NCBI GenBank assembly: GCA_040385825.1
Contig: JAZKGQ010000019.1
Coordinates: 1 to 46,110, forward strand
Length of the DNA stretch: 46,110 bases
Direction of reading: 5' to 3'
DNA from: JANNNF01 sp040385825
GTDB lineage: Bacteria; Pseudomonadota; Alphaproteobacteria; Rhodobacterales; Rhodobacteraceae
How positions within the stretch are numbered: the stretch's first letter is position 1; each line of letters begins with the position of its first letter. The notes beneath the pieces were generated by a model. It ran no database searches. It was given only the letters and a program-made list of their open reading frames with translations, and was not told the DNA's origin. Positions 31,974 through 40,035 of the stretch are shown piece after piece. The position numbers were made by a program, and so were the translations under genes.

Positions 31974-34163
31974 TCACAAAAAGCTTTGCGGATCAATGTC
32001 GATCGCCAGCCGCAGCCCGTTCGGCAACCGCATCTGCCCCACCCATTCCGCCAATGCCGCCTGCAAGGCCACCCCCTTGCCTGCCGTCACCAGCAATCGC
32101 ACCCGGTGCCTCCCGCGCACCCGCGCTATGGGGGCAGGTGCGGGCCCGAACACCTGCGCGCCCGCGCGGCGCAGCGGGCCATCGCGGCGCGCCAGTTCCG
32201 CGCCGAACTCGAACACCGGGCCCACCTCTGGCCCCGACAGGATGATCCCCGCCATGCGCCCATACGGCGGCACGCCTGCCGCCCGGCGCTCGGCAGCCTC
32301 GGCGCGCCAGAACGCCTCCTCATCCCCCCCAAGGATTGCCCGGATCACCGGATGATCCGGCTGATGCGTCTGCAACGCCGCCACGCCGCGCAATTCTGCG
32401 CGCCCCGCCCGCCCCGCGACCTGCCGCATCAGTTGGAACGTCCGCTCTGCCGCGCGCAGATCAGACCCCATCAACCCAAGATCGGCATCAATCACCCCCA
32501 CCAGCGTCAGCAGCGGAAAGTTGTGCCCCTTGGCCACGATCTGCGTGCCGATGATTATGTCGGCAGCCCCCGCCGCAATCGCCACGATCTGCTCTTTCAG
32601 CGCCCGCGCCGACCCGAACAGGTCCGACGACAATACCGCCACCCGCGCCTTCGGGAACCGCGCCACCACTTCCTCGGCCAGCCGTTCGACCCCCGGCCCG
32701 ACCGGGGCCATGCGCCCCTCGACCGCGCAGGCCGGGCAGGCCAGCGGCACGGGTTTGGTCGCCCCGCACTGGTGGCATTGCAGCCGTTTCAGAAACCGGT
32801 GCTCGACCATCCGCGCATCGCAATGGTCACACCCCACCTGATGCCCGCAGGCCCGGCACAGGGTGACAGGGGCAAAGCCGCGGCGGTTCAGAAACAGCAG
32901 CGCCTGTTCGCCCCGGTCGACCCGCGCCTGCACCGCCGCCGCCAGAGGGGCGGAAATCCACGAGTCATTCGCAAGCTTTTCAGCCCGCATGTCGATCGCC
33001 CGCATCTCGGGCATCTCCGCCGCACCGTAGCGCGAGCCCAGATCGAGCCGCCCGTACTTGCCCGCCTCGACATTGGCCCACGATTCCAGCGACGGCGTGG
33101 CCGAGGCCAGCACCACCGGGCAGCCGACAATCGCCGCCCGCAACACCGCCATGTCGCGGGCGTGGTACAGCACGCCCTCCTCCTGCTTGTAGGACGTGTC
33201 ATGTTCCTCATCGACCACGATCAGCCCAAGATCCTGAAATGGCAGGAACAACGCCGACCGCGCCCCCACCACGAACCCCGCATCGCCCCGCCCGACCATC
33301 CGCCACAGCCGCCGGCGTTCGGTCATCGTCACGCCCGAATGCCATTCGGCAGGCCGCGCGCCGAACCGCGCCTGCACCCGCGTCAGGAAATCCGCCGTCA
33401 GCGCAATTTCCGGCAGCAGCACCAGCGCCTGCTGCCCGCGGCGCAGACATTCGGCCACGGCCTCCAGATACACTTCCGTCTTGCCCGACCCGGTGACCCC
33501 CTTCAGCAAGGTGCAGGAATAGCCCCCCAAGGCGACCGAGGCCACCAGCGCATCCCCCGCCGCCACCTGATCGCCCGCCAGCCGCGCCCCGCCTGCCGGG
33601 TGCAGAATGGGATAGGGCAGATCCTTGGGCGCGTCCTCCTCGACCACCACCCCCAGCTTGACCAGCCCCTTGACGACCGATGCCCCGCAACCCGCAGCCT
33701 CGGCCAGTTCCGCCAGCGTCACCGCCGCTCCGCCATAGTCGCGCAGGGCCTCGACCACCCGGTGCCGCGCGTCGGTCAGGGTGTTCGGCACCACGCCTGT
33801 CAGCCGGTAGACCCGCCGGGTGGACGGCGCATCGCCAAGCCCCGGCGCGCGGGTGGCAAGGCGCAGCATCGCGGGCAGCGGCGTCAGCGTGTAATCGGCG
33901 GCACGGGTCAGGAACGACCGCAGTTCCGCCCGCATCGGGGCGGCATCCAGCACCCGGCCAATGGGGCGCACCTTGGCCGGGTCCCAGTTGCCCTGCCCCT
34001 TGCCCCAGACCACGCCCAGCACCTTGCGAGGCCCAAGCGGCACCTCGACGAAATCGCCATCGCCACAGCCGCCCTCGGGCGCCTTGTAATCCAGCACCCG
34101 GCCCAGCGGTTCGGTGGTCAGCACGCCCACGATGTCACCCGCATCATAAACCCGGTCTGTCAC
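31974..34163 (-). CDS. priA: Primosomal protein N' (replication restart helicase PriA)
   Basis: This 729-residue SF2 helicase has an N-terminal 3'-DNA-binding domain, Walker A GVTGSGKTEVY, the DEEH motif (VVDEEHDTSYKQEE), and the Zn-binding cysteines CRACGHQVGCDHC ... CHQCG ... CPAC. PriA reloads DnaB at stalled forks. The start is GTG at 34161-34163, giving MTDRVYDAGDIVGVL. It is divergent from the transaldolase-like gene across 78 nt. Confidence 0.96.
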   Translation of the reverse strand: MTDRVYDAGDIVGVLTTEPLGRVLDYKAPEGGCGDGDFVEVPLGPRKVLGVVWGKGQGNWDPAKVRPIGRVLDAAPMRAELRSFLTRAADYTLTPLPAMLRLATRAPGLGDAPSTRRVYRLTGVVPNTLTDARHRVVEALRDYGGAAVTLAELAEAAGCGASVVKGLVKLGVVVEEDAPKDLPYPILHPAGGARLAGDQVAAGDALVASVALGGYSCTLLKGVTGSGKTEVYLEAVAECLRRGQQALVLLPEIALTADFLTRVQARFGARPAEWHSGVTMTERRRLWRMVGRGDAGFVVGARSALFLPFQDLGLIVVDEEHDTSYKQEEGVLYHARDMAVLRAAIVGCPVVLASATPSLESWANVEAGKYGRLDLGSRYGAAEMPEMRAIDMRAEKLANDSWISAPLAAAVQARVDRGEQALLFLNRRGFAPVTLCRACGHQVGCDHCDARMVEHRFLKRLQCHQCGATKPVPLACPACAVEGRMAPVGPGVERLAEEVVARFPKARVAVLSSDLFGSARALKEQIVAIAAGAADIIIGTQIVAKGHNFPLLTLVGVIDADLGLMGSDLRAAERTFQLMRQVAGRAGRAELRGVAALQTHQPDHPVIRAILGGDEEAFWRAEAAERRAAGVPPYGRMAGIILSGPEVGPVFEFGAELARRDGPLRRAGAQVFGPAPAPIARVRGRHRVRLLVTAGKGVALQAALAEWVGQMRLPNGLRLAIDIDPQSFL

Positions 34164-34241
34164 GCAGTCCCCTTTCGCGCTTGCCGCCTTTGGGGTAAAC
34201 CCCGCTCCAACGCCTTACAACCCACCCCCGGAGGAAGCCTG

Positions 34242-34895
34242 ATGAAATTCTTTGTCGATACCGCAGACGTTGCCGCCATTTCCGAACTGAACGATCTGGG
34301 TATGGTGGATGGTGTGACCACCAACCCCTCGCTGATCCTGAAATCGGGCCGCGACATCATCGAAGTCACCCGCGAAATCTGTTCCATCGTCGCAGGCCCG
34401 GTATCCGCCGAAGTGGTGGCGCTGAAGGCAGACGAGATGATCGCCGAAGGCCGCAAGCTGGCAGCGATTGCGCCGAACATCGCGGTCAAGGTGCCGCTGA
34501 CCTGGGACGGGCTGAAAACCTGCAAGGTGTTGTCGGGCGAAGGTTTCATGGTCAACGTGACCCTGTGCTTTTCCGCCAATCAGGCGCTGCTGGCCGCCAA
34601 GGCCGGGGCGACCTTCATCAGCCCCTTCATCGGCCGTCTGGACGACATCAACCTCGACGGGCTGGACCTGATCGGCGACATCCGCACCATCTATGACAAT
34701 TACGGGTTTGAAACCCAGATCCTTGCCGCCTCGATCCGCACCGCCAACCATGTCAAGGATTGCGCGCTGATCGGCGCCGACGTGATCACCGCGCCGCCCG
34801 GCGTGATCAAGGGTCTGGCCAGCCATGTGCTGACCGACAAGGGGCTGGAGCAGTTCATGGCCGACTGGGCCAAGACCGGCCAGAAGATCCTGTAA
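34242..34895 (+). CDS. fsa: Fructose-6-phosphate aldolase / transaldolase family protein
   Basis: This 217-residue TalC/FsaA-type protein has MKFFVDTADVAAI, DGVTTNPSLI, NIAVKVPLTWDGL (the Schiff-base Lys is in VKVP) and FISPFIGRLDDI. It is the short decameric transaldolase family that either cleaves fructose 6-phosphate or acts as transaldolase; the Phe/Gln distinguishing position was not judged. GGAGG at about 34230 precedes ATG 34242. The frame is open far upstream, antisense to priA, but this is noise. Confidence 0.92.
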   Translation: MKFFVDTADVAAISELNDLGMVDGVTTNPSLILKSGRDIIEVTREICSIVAGPVSAEVVALKADEMIAEGRKLAAIAPNIAVKVPLTWDGLKTCKVLSGEGFMVNVTLCFSANQALLAAKAGATFISPFIGRLDDINLDGLDLIGDIRTIYDNYGFETQILAASIRTANHVKDCALIGADVITAPPGVIKGLASHVLTDKGLEQFMADWAKTGQKIL

Positions 34896-34990
34896 GCGCA
34901 AAACCCATTGGCCAGAAAACATGGTCGCGCATTTGTGAAAATCGGATATACTGCCGGGCAAGCAAGCAAAATAAGCCGGGCAGTATTGGC

Positions 34991-35683
34991 ATGATCGAAC
35001 AAGATATGCGCGACCGCATCATCGCGTCCCCCGAAACCCTGCTGGAGGATCGGGACGTGATGAATGCGCTGGTCGCGGCAAACGAACGCGCGATGGGCAG
35101 CAACATCGTCGATCTGCGCGGCATTGCGATGGAGCGGCTGGAAACCCGGCTGGACCGGCTGGAAGACACCCACAGATCCGTCATCGCCGCGGCCTATGAA
35201 AATCTGGCCGGCACCAATCAGGTCCATCGCGCCGTCCTGCGCCTGCTGGACCCGCTGACCTTTGAAGACTTTCTCAAGACCCTGGCAGGCGAGGTCGCCC
35301 AGACCCTGCGCGTGGATTGCATGCGTCTGGTGCTGGAATCGGTGCAAGAGGCCACCGACCCCGCCCTGCGCCGTCTGGGGGATGTGCTGTTCGTGGCCGA
35401 ACCGGGCTTTGTGGCCGACTATCTCTCGGGCGGGCGCAATGTCAGCCTGCGGCCCGTGGTACTGCGGCAGGTGGTGCCGGAATCGGACCAGCTTTATGGC
35501 GAAACCACCGGCTATATCCGGTCCGAGGCCCTGATGCGGCTGGACTTTGGCAAGGGCCGCCTGCCCGGCATGCTGGTGATGGGGGCCGAAGACCCGCACC
35601 AGTTCAAACCCACCCATGGCACCGATCTGCTGGCCTTCTTTGCGGGCACATTCGAGCGCACGATGAGACGATGGCTGTCATGA
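34991..35683 (+). CDS. DUF484 family protein
   Basis: This 230-residue protein begins MIEQDMRDRIIASPETLLEDRDVMNALV, has a helical segment rich in Arg/Leu (RLETRLDRLEDTH) and a GAF-like C-terminal half ending FFAGTFERTMRRWL. DUF484 genes are characteristically found immediately upstream of xerC; function unknown. That order is kept here, with 16 nt between them. The 3' end holds a small palindrome/direct repeat. Confidence 0.9.
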   Translation: MIEQDMRDRIIASPETLLEDRDVMNALVAANERAMGSNIVDLRGIAMERLETRLDRLEDTHRSVIAAAYENLAGTNQVHRAVLRLLDPLTFEDFLKTLAGEVAQTLRVDCMRLVLESVQEATDPALRRLGDVLFVAEPGFVADYLSGGRNVSLRPVVLRQVVPESDQLYGETTGYIRSEALMRLDFGKGRLPGMLVMGAEDPHQFKPTHGTDLLAFFAGTFERTMRRWLS

Positions 35684-35708
35684 CAGCCGGGGCGAGACGA
35701 TGGCTGTC
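35665..35708. repeat. 15-bp direct repeat and palindrome across the DUF484-xerC junction
   Basis: GAGACGATGGCTGTC occurs at 35665-35679 and again at 35694-35708. The first copy overlaps the palindrome GGCTGTCATGACAGCC (35673-35688), which contains the DUF484 stop. The second copy contains the xerC start codon. It looks like a small duplication. Confidence 0.7.
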
Positions 35709-36635
35709 GTAGACACCCTGTCCCTGTCGCCCGCCGCGCGGGATGCGCTGTCGGGGTGGCTGGCGCATGTCCGGGCGCTGGATGGGGCGGCGGCCAATAC
35801 CGTGACCGCCTATGCCCATGATGTGACAGGCTATCTTGCCTTCCTGACCCGCCACCGGGGCGGCACCGAAGGTTTGCGCACTTATGCCAGCCTGCCGCAG
35901 ACCGACCTGCGCGCCTGGATGGCCGAAGTGCGCGGGCGGGGCGTGTCGGCCCGGTCGCTGGCGCGGGCGCTGTCTGCGGTCAAGGGGTTCACCGCCTGGG
36001 TGGCCGACCGCGAAGGGGTGGATGCGACCACGGTTCTGTCGGCCCGGTCCCCCAAGTTCCGCCGCAAACTGCCACGCCCTCTGACCGAAGATGCCGCGGC
36101 GGCGATGATGACCTCGGTGGGCGATCACCCGTCCGAACCTTGGGTCGCCGCGCGGGACATGGCGGTGGTCACCCTGCTCTATGGCTGCGGTCTGCGCATA
36201 TCCGAGGCCCTGGGCCTGACGGGCGCGGCCCACCCGCTGCCCGACACGCTGCGCATCCTCGGCAAGGGCGGCAAGGAACGGCTGGTGCCGGTGCTGCCCG
36301 TGGCGCGGGCGGCGGTGGCGGAATATGCCCGGCTGTGCCCCCATGACCTGCTGCGCAGCGCGCCGTTGTTCCGCGGCGTCCGGGGGGGGCCGCTGAACCC
36401 CCGGCATATCCAGAAGGCGATGGAAACCTCGCGCGCGCAGCTTGGCCTGCCGGCGAGCGCCACGCCGCATGCCCTGCGCCACAGCTTTGCCACCCATCTG
36501 CTGACGGCGGGGGGCGATCTGCGGGCGATCCAGGAATTGCTGGGCCACGCGTCGCTGTCCACCACTCAGGCCTATACCGCCGTCGATGCCGCCCGGTTGA
36601 TGGAGGTTTACGACAAGGCCCACCCCAGACGGTAA
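35700..36635 (+). CDS. xerC: Tyrosine recombinase XerC
   Basis: This 311-residue protein has an N-terminal SAM-like domain and a catalytic domain with YGCGLRISEAL (Arg), LGKGGKERLVPV (Lys), HALRHSFATHLL (His-x-x-Arg) and LGHASLSTTQAYTAVD (His and the nucleophile Tyr). It resolves chromosome dimers at dif with XerD. Start ATG 35700 lies in the duplicated 15-bp motif. The next gene is pcs. Confidence 0.95.
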   Translation: MAVVDTLSLSPAARDALSGWLAHVRALDGAAANTVTAYAHDVTGYLAFLTRHRGGTEGLRTYASLPQTDLRAWMAEVRGRGVSARSLARALSAVKGFTAWVADREGVDATTVLSARSPKFRRKLPRPLTEDAAAAMMTSVGDHPSEPWVAARDMAVVTLLYGCGLRISEALGLTGAAHPLPDTLRILGKGGKERLVPVLPVARAAVAEYARLCPHDLLRSAPLFRGVRGGPLNPRHIQKAMETSRAQLGLPASATPHALRHSFATHLLTAGGDLRAIQELLGHASLSTTQAYTAVDAARLMEVYDKAHPRR

Positions 36636-36687
36636 ATGCCGCCGCTGACGGATTGCACCAGACCCCGAGTTGAGGCATCAAGGCCAG

Positions 36688-37395
36688 ATGAACATGCGTG
36701 TCAAAGCCCTGTCCGTTCACCTGCTGACCGCCACCGGGGCGGTCCTGTCGATGCTGGCCATGCTGGCGGCGGTCGAAGGCAAGTGGAGCATGATGTTCCT
36801 CTGGCTGGTGTTTGCGCTGCTGGTCGATGGCATCGACGGGCCTCTGGCGCGGCGCTATGACGTGACGAAGAACTGGCCCACCTATGACGGTGTGCTGATG
36901 GACCTGATCGTCGATTACCTGACCTATGTGTTCATCCCGGCCTATGCTTTGTTCAAATCGGGCCTGCTGCCGGGGTGGACGGGCTGGATCGCGATTATCG
37001 TGATCGTCTATGGATCGGTGATCTATTTCGCCGATACCCGCATGAAAACCAAGGATAAATCCTTTTCCGGCTTTCCGGCCTGCTGGAACATGGTGGTGCT
37101 GGTGCTGTTTGCCATCGCGCCGTCTTATGGCGTGATCCTTGGCATCGTGATCGCGCTGACGGTGGCGATGTTCCTGAACCTGAAATTCGTGCATCCGGTG
37201 CGGACCGAACGCTGGCGCACGGTGACGCTGCCGATGGCCCTGGGCTGGGTAGTGTTCGCCGGCTGGGCGGCCTGGGTCGATTTTGACGAGGCAAGCTGGG
37301 CGCATTGGGGGTTGATCGTCACCTCGGTCTACCTGACGCTGGCGGGCATCGCGCAGCAGATCATCCCGCAGCGCAAGGGGCGGCGGGTCACGTGA
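36688..37395 (+). CDS. pcs: Phosphatidylcholine synthase
   Basis: This 235-residue inner-membrane CDP-alcohol phosphatidyltransferase has the motif LVDGIDGPLARR...DGVLMDLIVD, with the Mg-binding Asp residues, and about seven membrane helices. Pcs condenses CDP-diacylglycerol with choline, making phosphatidylcholine directly. The enzyme occurs in Rhizobia, Rhodobacterales and some symbionts or pathogens. The start ATG 36688 follows AAGG; a TTG at 36670 is weaker. Its stop TGA is directly followed by the stop of the convergent EamA gene (TGATCA). Confidence 0.92.
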   Translation: MNMRVKALSVHLLTATGAVLSMLAMLAAVEGKWSMMFLWLVFALLVDGIDGPLARRYDVTKNWPTYDGVLMDLIVDYLTYVFIPAYALFKSGLLPGWTGWIAIIVIVYGSVIYFADTRMKTKDKSFSGFPACWNMVVLVLFAIAPSYGVILGIVIALTVAMFLNLKFVHPVRTERWRTVTLPMALGWVVFAGWAAWVDFDEASWAHWGLIVTSVYLTLAGIAQQIIPQRKGRRVT

Positions 37396-38232
37396 TCACA
37401 GCCGCGTCAGCATGACGCCGGACACGATCACCGCCGCCGCCAGCGCCTTTTCGCCTGTCATACGTTCGCCGAACACCAGCCAGCCGATCAGCACCGCAAA
37501 CAGGATCGAGGTTTCGCGCAGCGCCGCCACCACGGCAATCGGGGCCACGGTCATTGCCCAGATCGACACGGCATAGGCGCCATAGCTTGCCGCCGACCCC
37601 GCCGTGCCAAGCCGCCAGGCCCGCCCGTCGCGCGGGATCACCCCCCACCCCCGCAGGGCCACCATGCCTGCGGTAAAGATGATCCCGTCCGCCACGAACA
37701 CCCAGGCCACATAGCCCACAGCCTCGCCCGAGATGCGCGCGCCCATGCCGTCGATCAGGGTATAGGTCGCGGTCGCTGCCGCCGACCCAAGGGCGAAGGG
37801 CAACAGCTTGCGATCCTCGCCGCTGGTGAAGACGCCCCGCGACATCAACAGGATGCCCGCCCCCAGCACCGCAATGCCCGCATATTCCTGCACAGCCACC
37901 GCATCGGCCAGATATACCGCCCCGACCAGCGCCACCACCATCGGCGCCGCCCCGCGCGCAATGGGGTAGACCCGGCTCAGATCGCCGCGTTCATAGGCAT
38001 AGGTCAGAAAGAACTTGTAGGCGAAATGCGTCAGCCCCGCTGCAATGACCCAAGGGATCGCCGCCGGATCGATCGCCGGGCGCACCGCCACCACCGCAAG
38101 CCCGATGGGAATTTCCGCCATCGACAGGATCACCATGGTTCCGACCTTGGACCCGCCCACCTTGATCATCGCGTTCCACAGGGCATGCAGGAAAGCGGCC
38201 CCAAGGACGGCTGCGAAAACTCCTATCGTCAC
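37396..38232 (-). CDS. EamA-family (DMT) permease
   Basis: This 278-residue membrane protein has about ten helices in two repeats: start VTIGVFAAVLGAAFLHALWNAMIK, first EamA repeat to about 135, second ending ...KALAAAVIVSGVMLTRL. The substrate is unknown. The start is GTG at 38230-38232. Back to back, with no spacer, with the convergent pcs stop. Confidence 0.82.
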   Translation of the reverse strand: MTIGVFAAVLGAAFLHALWNAMIKVGGSKVGTMVILSMAEIPIGLAVVAVRPAIDPAAIPWVIAAGLTHFAYKFFLTYAYERGDLSRVYPIARGAAPMVVALVGAVYLADAVAVQEYAGIAVLGAGILLMSRGVFTSGEDRKLLPFALGSAAATATYTLIDGMGARISGEAVGYVAWVFVADGIIFTAGMVALRGWGVIPRDGRAWRLGTAGSAASYGAYAVSIWAMTVAPIAVVAALRETSILFAVLIGWLVFGERMTGEKALAAAVIVSGVMLTRL

Positions 38233-38362
38233 GGGCGGGGCCTTTCGGGATTGTCCGATGCATTGGCTATGCCTGCCAGCAGGGGTTCGCAAGGGGGGAT
38301 GGCGGGCCAGTTACTGGCATGGGGAGCCTTCGGCGGAGGTAACTGGAGACAGAAAATGCGCG

Positions 38363-38812
38363 TCACAGCAGCAATCCAGCCGCCCCTTCATGCCGCAGCA
38401 GCGCGACCTTGGTTTCCACACCACCGGGGGCGGAAAAGCCGCCAAGCCCGCTGCGGCCCAGAGTGCGGTGGCAGGGGATCAGGATGGGCATGGGGTTGGC
38501 CCCGCAGGCCTGCCCGATGGCCTGCGCCGGGGCACCGATGACCTTGGCCAGATCGCCATAGGTGCGGGTGTCGCCAAACGGGATGGCGGCCATCGCGCGG
38601 CGGGTTGCCCCTTGAAGGCCCGTGCCCCAATCCAGCGGCAGATCGAAGCGGGTCAGGCGCTTGTCGAAATAGGCGGTCAGTTGCGCAATCGCCTCGGCCA
38701 GCACAGGGCTGGGCAGGTCCGGGCAATCGCACCAGTCCAGCCGGAGGATGACGCCGCCGCTTTCGGTCAGGGTCAGCGGGCCGAACGGGCTGGCAAAGGC
38801 GGCACGGGTCAT
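38363..38812 (-). CDS. ogt: Methylated-DNA-[protein]-cysteine S-methyltransferase
   Basis: This 149-residue alkyltransferase has the active-site IPCHR (acceptor Cys) in NPMPILIPCHRTLG and the HTH segment around FGDTRTYGDLA. It removes O6-alkyl groups from guanine, transferring them irreversibly to its own Cys. The ATG at 38810-38812 overlaps the LysR gene stop (ATGA), so expression is coupled to that regulator. Confidence 0.92.
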   Translation of the reverse strand: MTRAAFASPFGPLTLTESGGVILRLDWCDCPDLPSPVLAEAIAQLTAYFDKRLTRFDLPLDWGTGLQGATRRAMAAIPFGDTRTYGDLAKVIGAPAQAIGQACGANPMPILIPCHRTLGRSGLGGFSAPGGVETKVALLRHEGAAGLLL

Positions 38813-39675
38813 GGCGCGGCGGACAGCGGGCGGAAGGCCTCGCGCAGCATTTCCGCCAGCCCGTCGATGGCGGGCGAGGTGCCGCGCGGATTGCGGCGCA
38901 GCACGACGCGGGCGCGGTCCACGATGGGAAACCCATCCTCGGCGGTCAGTTCGCGGCACCCCGGCGGGATAGTGCTGCGCGAGATCGGGGTGATGGCAAG
39001 CCCCGCACGCGCCGCGATGCGCAACGACCCCGAGGTGTCGCATTCAAACGCCGCCCGCCAGGCGATGCTTTGCTGGTCAAGGCTGCGCAGCGCAAAGTCG
39101 CGGCACCAGTCGGACCGGAAATAGACCCCGACCGGGACCGGGGCTTGCAGATGCTGCCCATGGGTGATCGAGGTACACCAGACGGTCGGATCGATGCACA
39201 GAACCTCGTCGCCCGAAGTGTGGCTGCTGTCATAAATCACCGCAAGATCAAGCTGATCGGCGGTCAGCGCGGCCAGTTGCGGGCTGGTGAAATCGCAGCG
39301 CACCGTCACCTCTACCCCGGTATGGCGTTCGGAAAACGCGGCCAGCGCGCGGGGCAGCACGGTTTCGGCATATTCATCGGGGATGCCGATGCGCACCGGG
39401 CCGATCAGGGGTTTTTCGCGCAGGGCGGTGGCGGCCTCGTCCAGCAGGCTGGTCACGCGGCGGGCATAGGGCATCAGTTGCTCGCCACGCGGGGTCAGCG
39501 CCACGCCGCGCGGCAGGCGGTGGAACAAGGGTTGGCCGAGGCTTTCCTCCAGCCGGCGGATCTGCATGGATACGGCCGATTGCGTGCGGTGGATGCGGTC
39601 GGCGGCCCCAGTGATGCTGCCGGTATCGGCCACCGCAAGGAAGGCGCGCATCAGATCGGAATCGAGCGGGATCAT
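38809..39675 (-). CDS. LysR-family transcriptional regulator
   Basis: This 288-residue protein has an N-terminal winged HTH (LMRAFLAVADTGSITGAADRIHRTQSAVSMQIRRLEESLGQPLFHR) and a periplasmic-binding-protein-like effector domain (from about 90). The effector and targets are not predictable. It lies upstream of and overlapping ogt, and is divergent from the DUF1127 gene at 39780, either of which could be its target. Confidence 0.9.
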   Translation of the reverse strand: MIPLDSDLMRAFLAVADTGSITGAADRIHRTQSAVSMQIRRLEESLGQPLFHRLPRGVALTPRGEQLMPYARRVTSLLDEAATALREKPLIGPVRIGIPDEYAETVLPRALAAFSERHTGVEVTVRCDFTSPQLAALTADQLDLAVIYDSSHTSGDEVLCIDPTVWCTSITHGQHLQAPVPVGVYFRSDWCRDFALRSLDQQSIAWRAAFECDTSGSLRIAARAGLAITPISRSTIPPGCRELTAEDGFPIVDRARVVLRRNPRGTSPAIDGLAEMLREAFRPLSAAP

Positions 39676-39779
39676 GGGCTGCCATCAATCAGGACGATGG
39701 CACCCATTAGGTCTATTCGTTTGTCTTATGTCAAGCCAGCGTGCAAAAAGGGACAACACCAAGCCGAAGGAGCCGCAAA

Positions 39780-40016
39780 ATGACCCTGTCCCATATCCTG
39801 TCCGTGATCGTGTCGACGATTGCCGTGGCCCGGAAACGGGCTTTGGTCAAGCGCTCGCTTGGGCCGATCCTGCTGCGCGAGGATGACCATTTGCTGCGCG
39901 ATATCGGCCTGACCCGGCATGACGTGGCCGAACTGATCCGCAACCCCGACCCGTCAGACACCCGCTTTACCCTGGAGGCCCAGCAATACGGGGCCACTCT
40001 CTGCCGGGTGGTTTAG
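39780..40016 (+). CDS. DUF1127 domain-containing small protein
   Basis: This 78-residue protein has a helical basic N-terminus (MTLSHILSVIVSTIAVARKR) and DUF1127 segment (LREDDHLLRDIGLTRHDVAELIRNP). ATG 39780 is preceded by GAAGGAG at 39766-39772. It is the second DUF1127 gene in this window, with a longer tail than the first. A terminator with the stop codon in its loop follows. Confidence 0.85.
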   Translation: MTLSHILSVIVSTIAVARKRALVKRSLGPILLREDDHLLRDIGLTRHDVAELIRNPDPSDTRFTLEAQQYGATLCRVV

Positions 40017-40033
40017 CCCCGGCAGAGCTTTTT
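39999..40033 (+). terminator. Rho-independent terminator of the DUF1127 gene
   Basis: CTCTGCCGGG (39999-40008) and CCCGGCAGAG (40018-40027) form a 10-bp stem with a 9-nt loop, followed by CTTTTT (40028-40033). The gene's TAG stop lies inside the loop (40014-40016). It also sits at the 3' end of the convergent ileS. Confidence 0.85.
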
Positions 40034-40035
40034 CC

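Noticed and set aside
31986..34241. Extended plus-strand frame upstream of fsa
   Set aside because: It is antisense to priA. Similarity begins only at ATG 34242, which has a good ribosome site.
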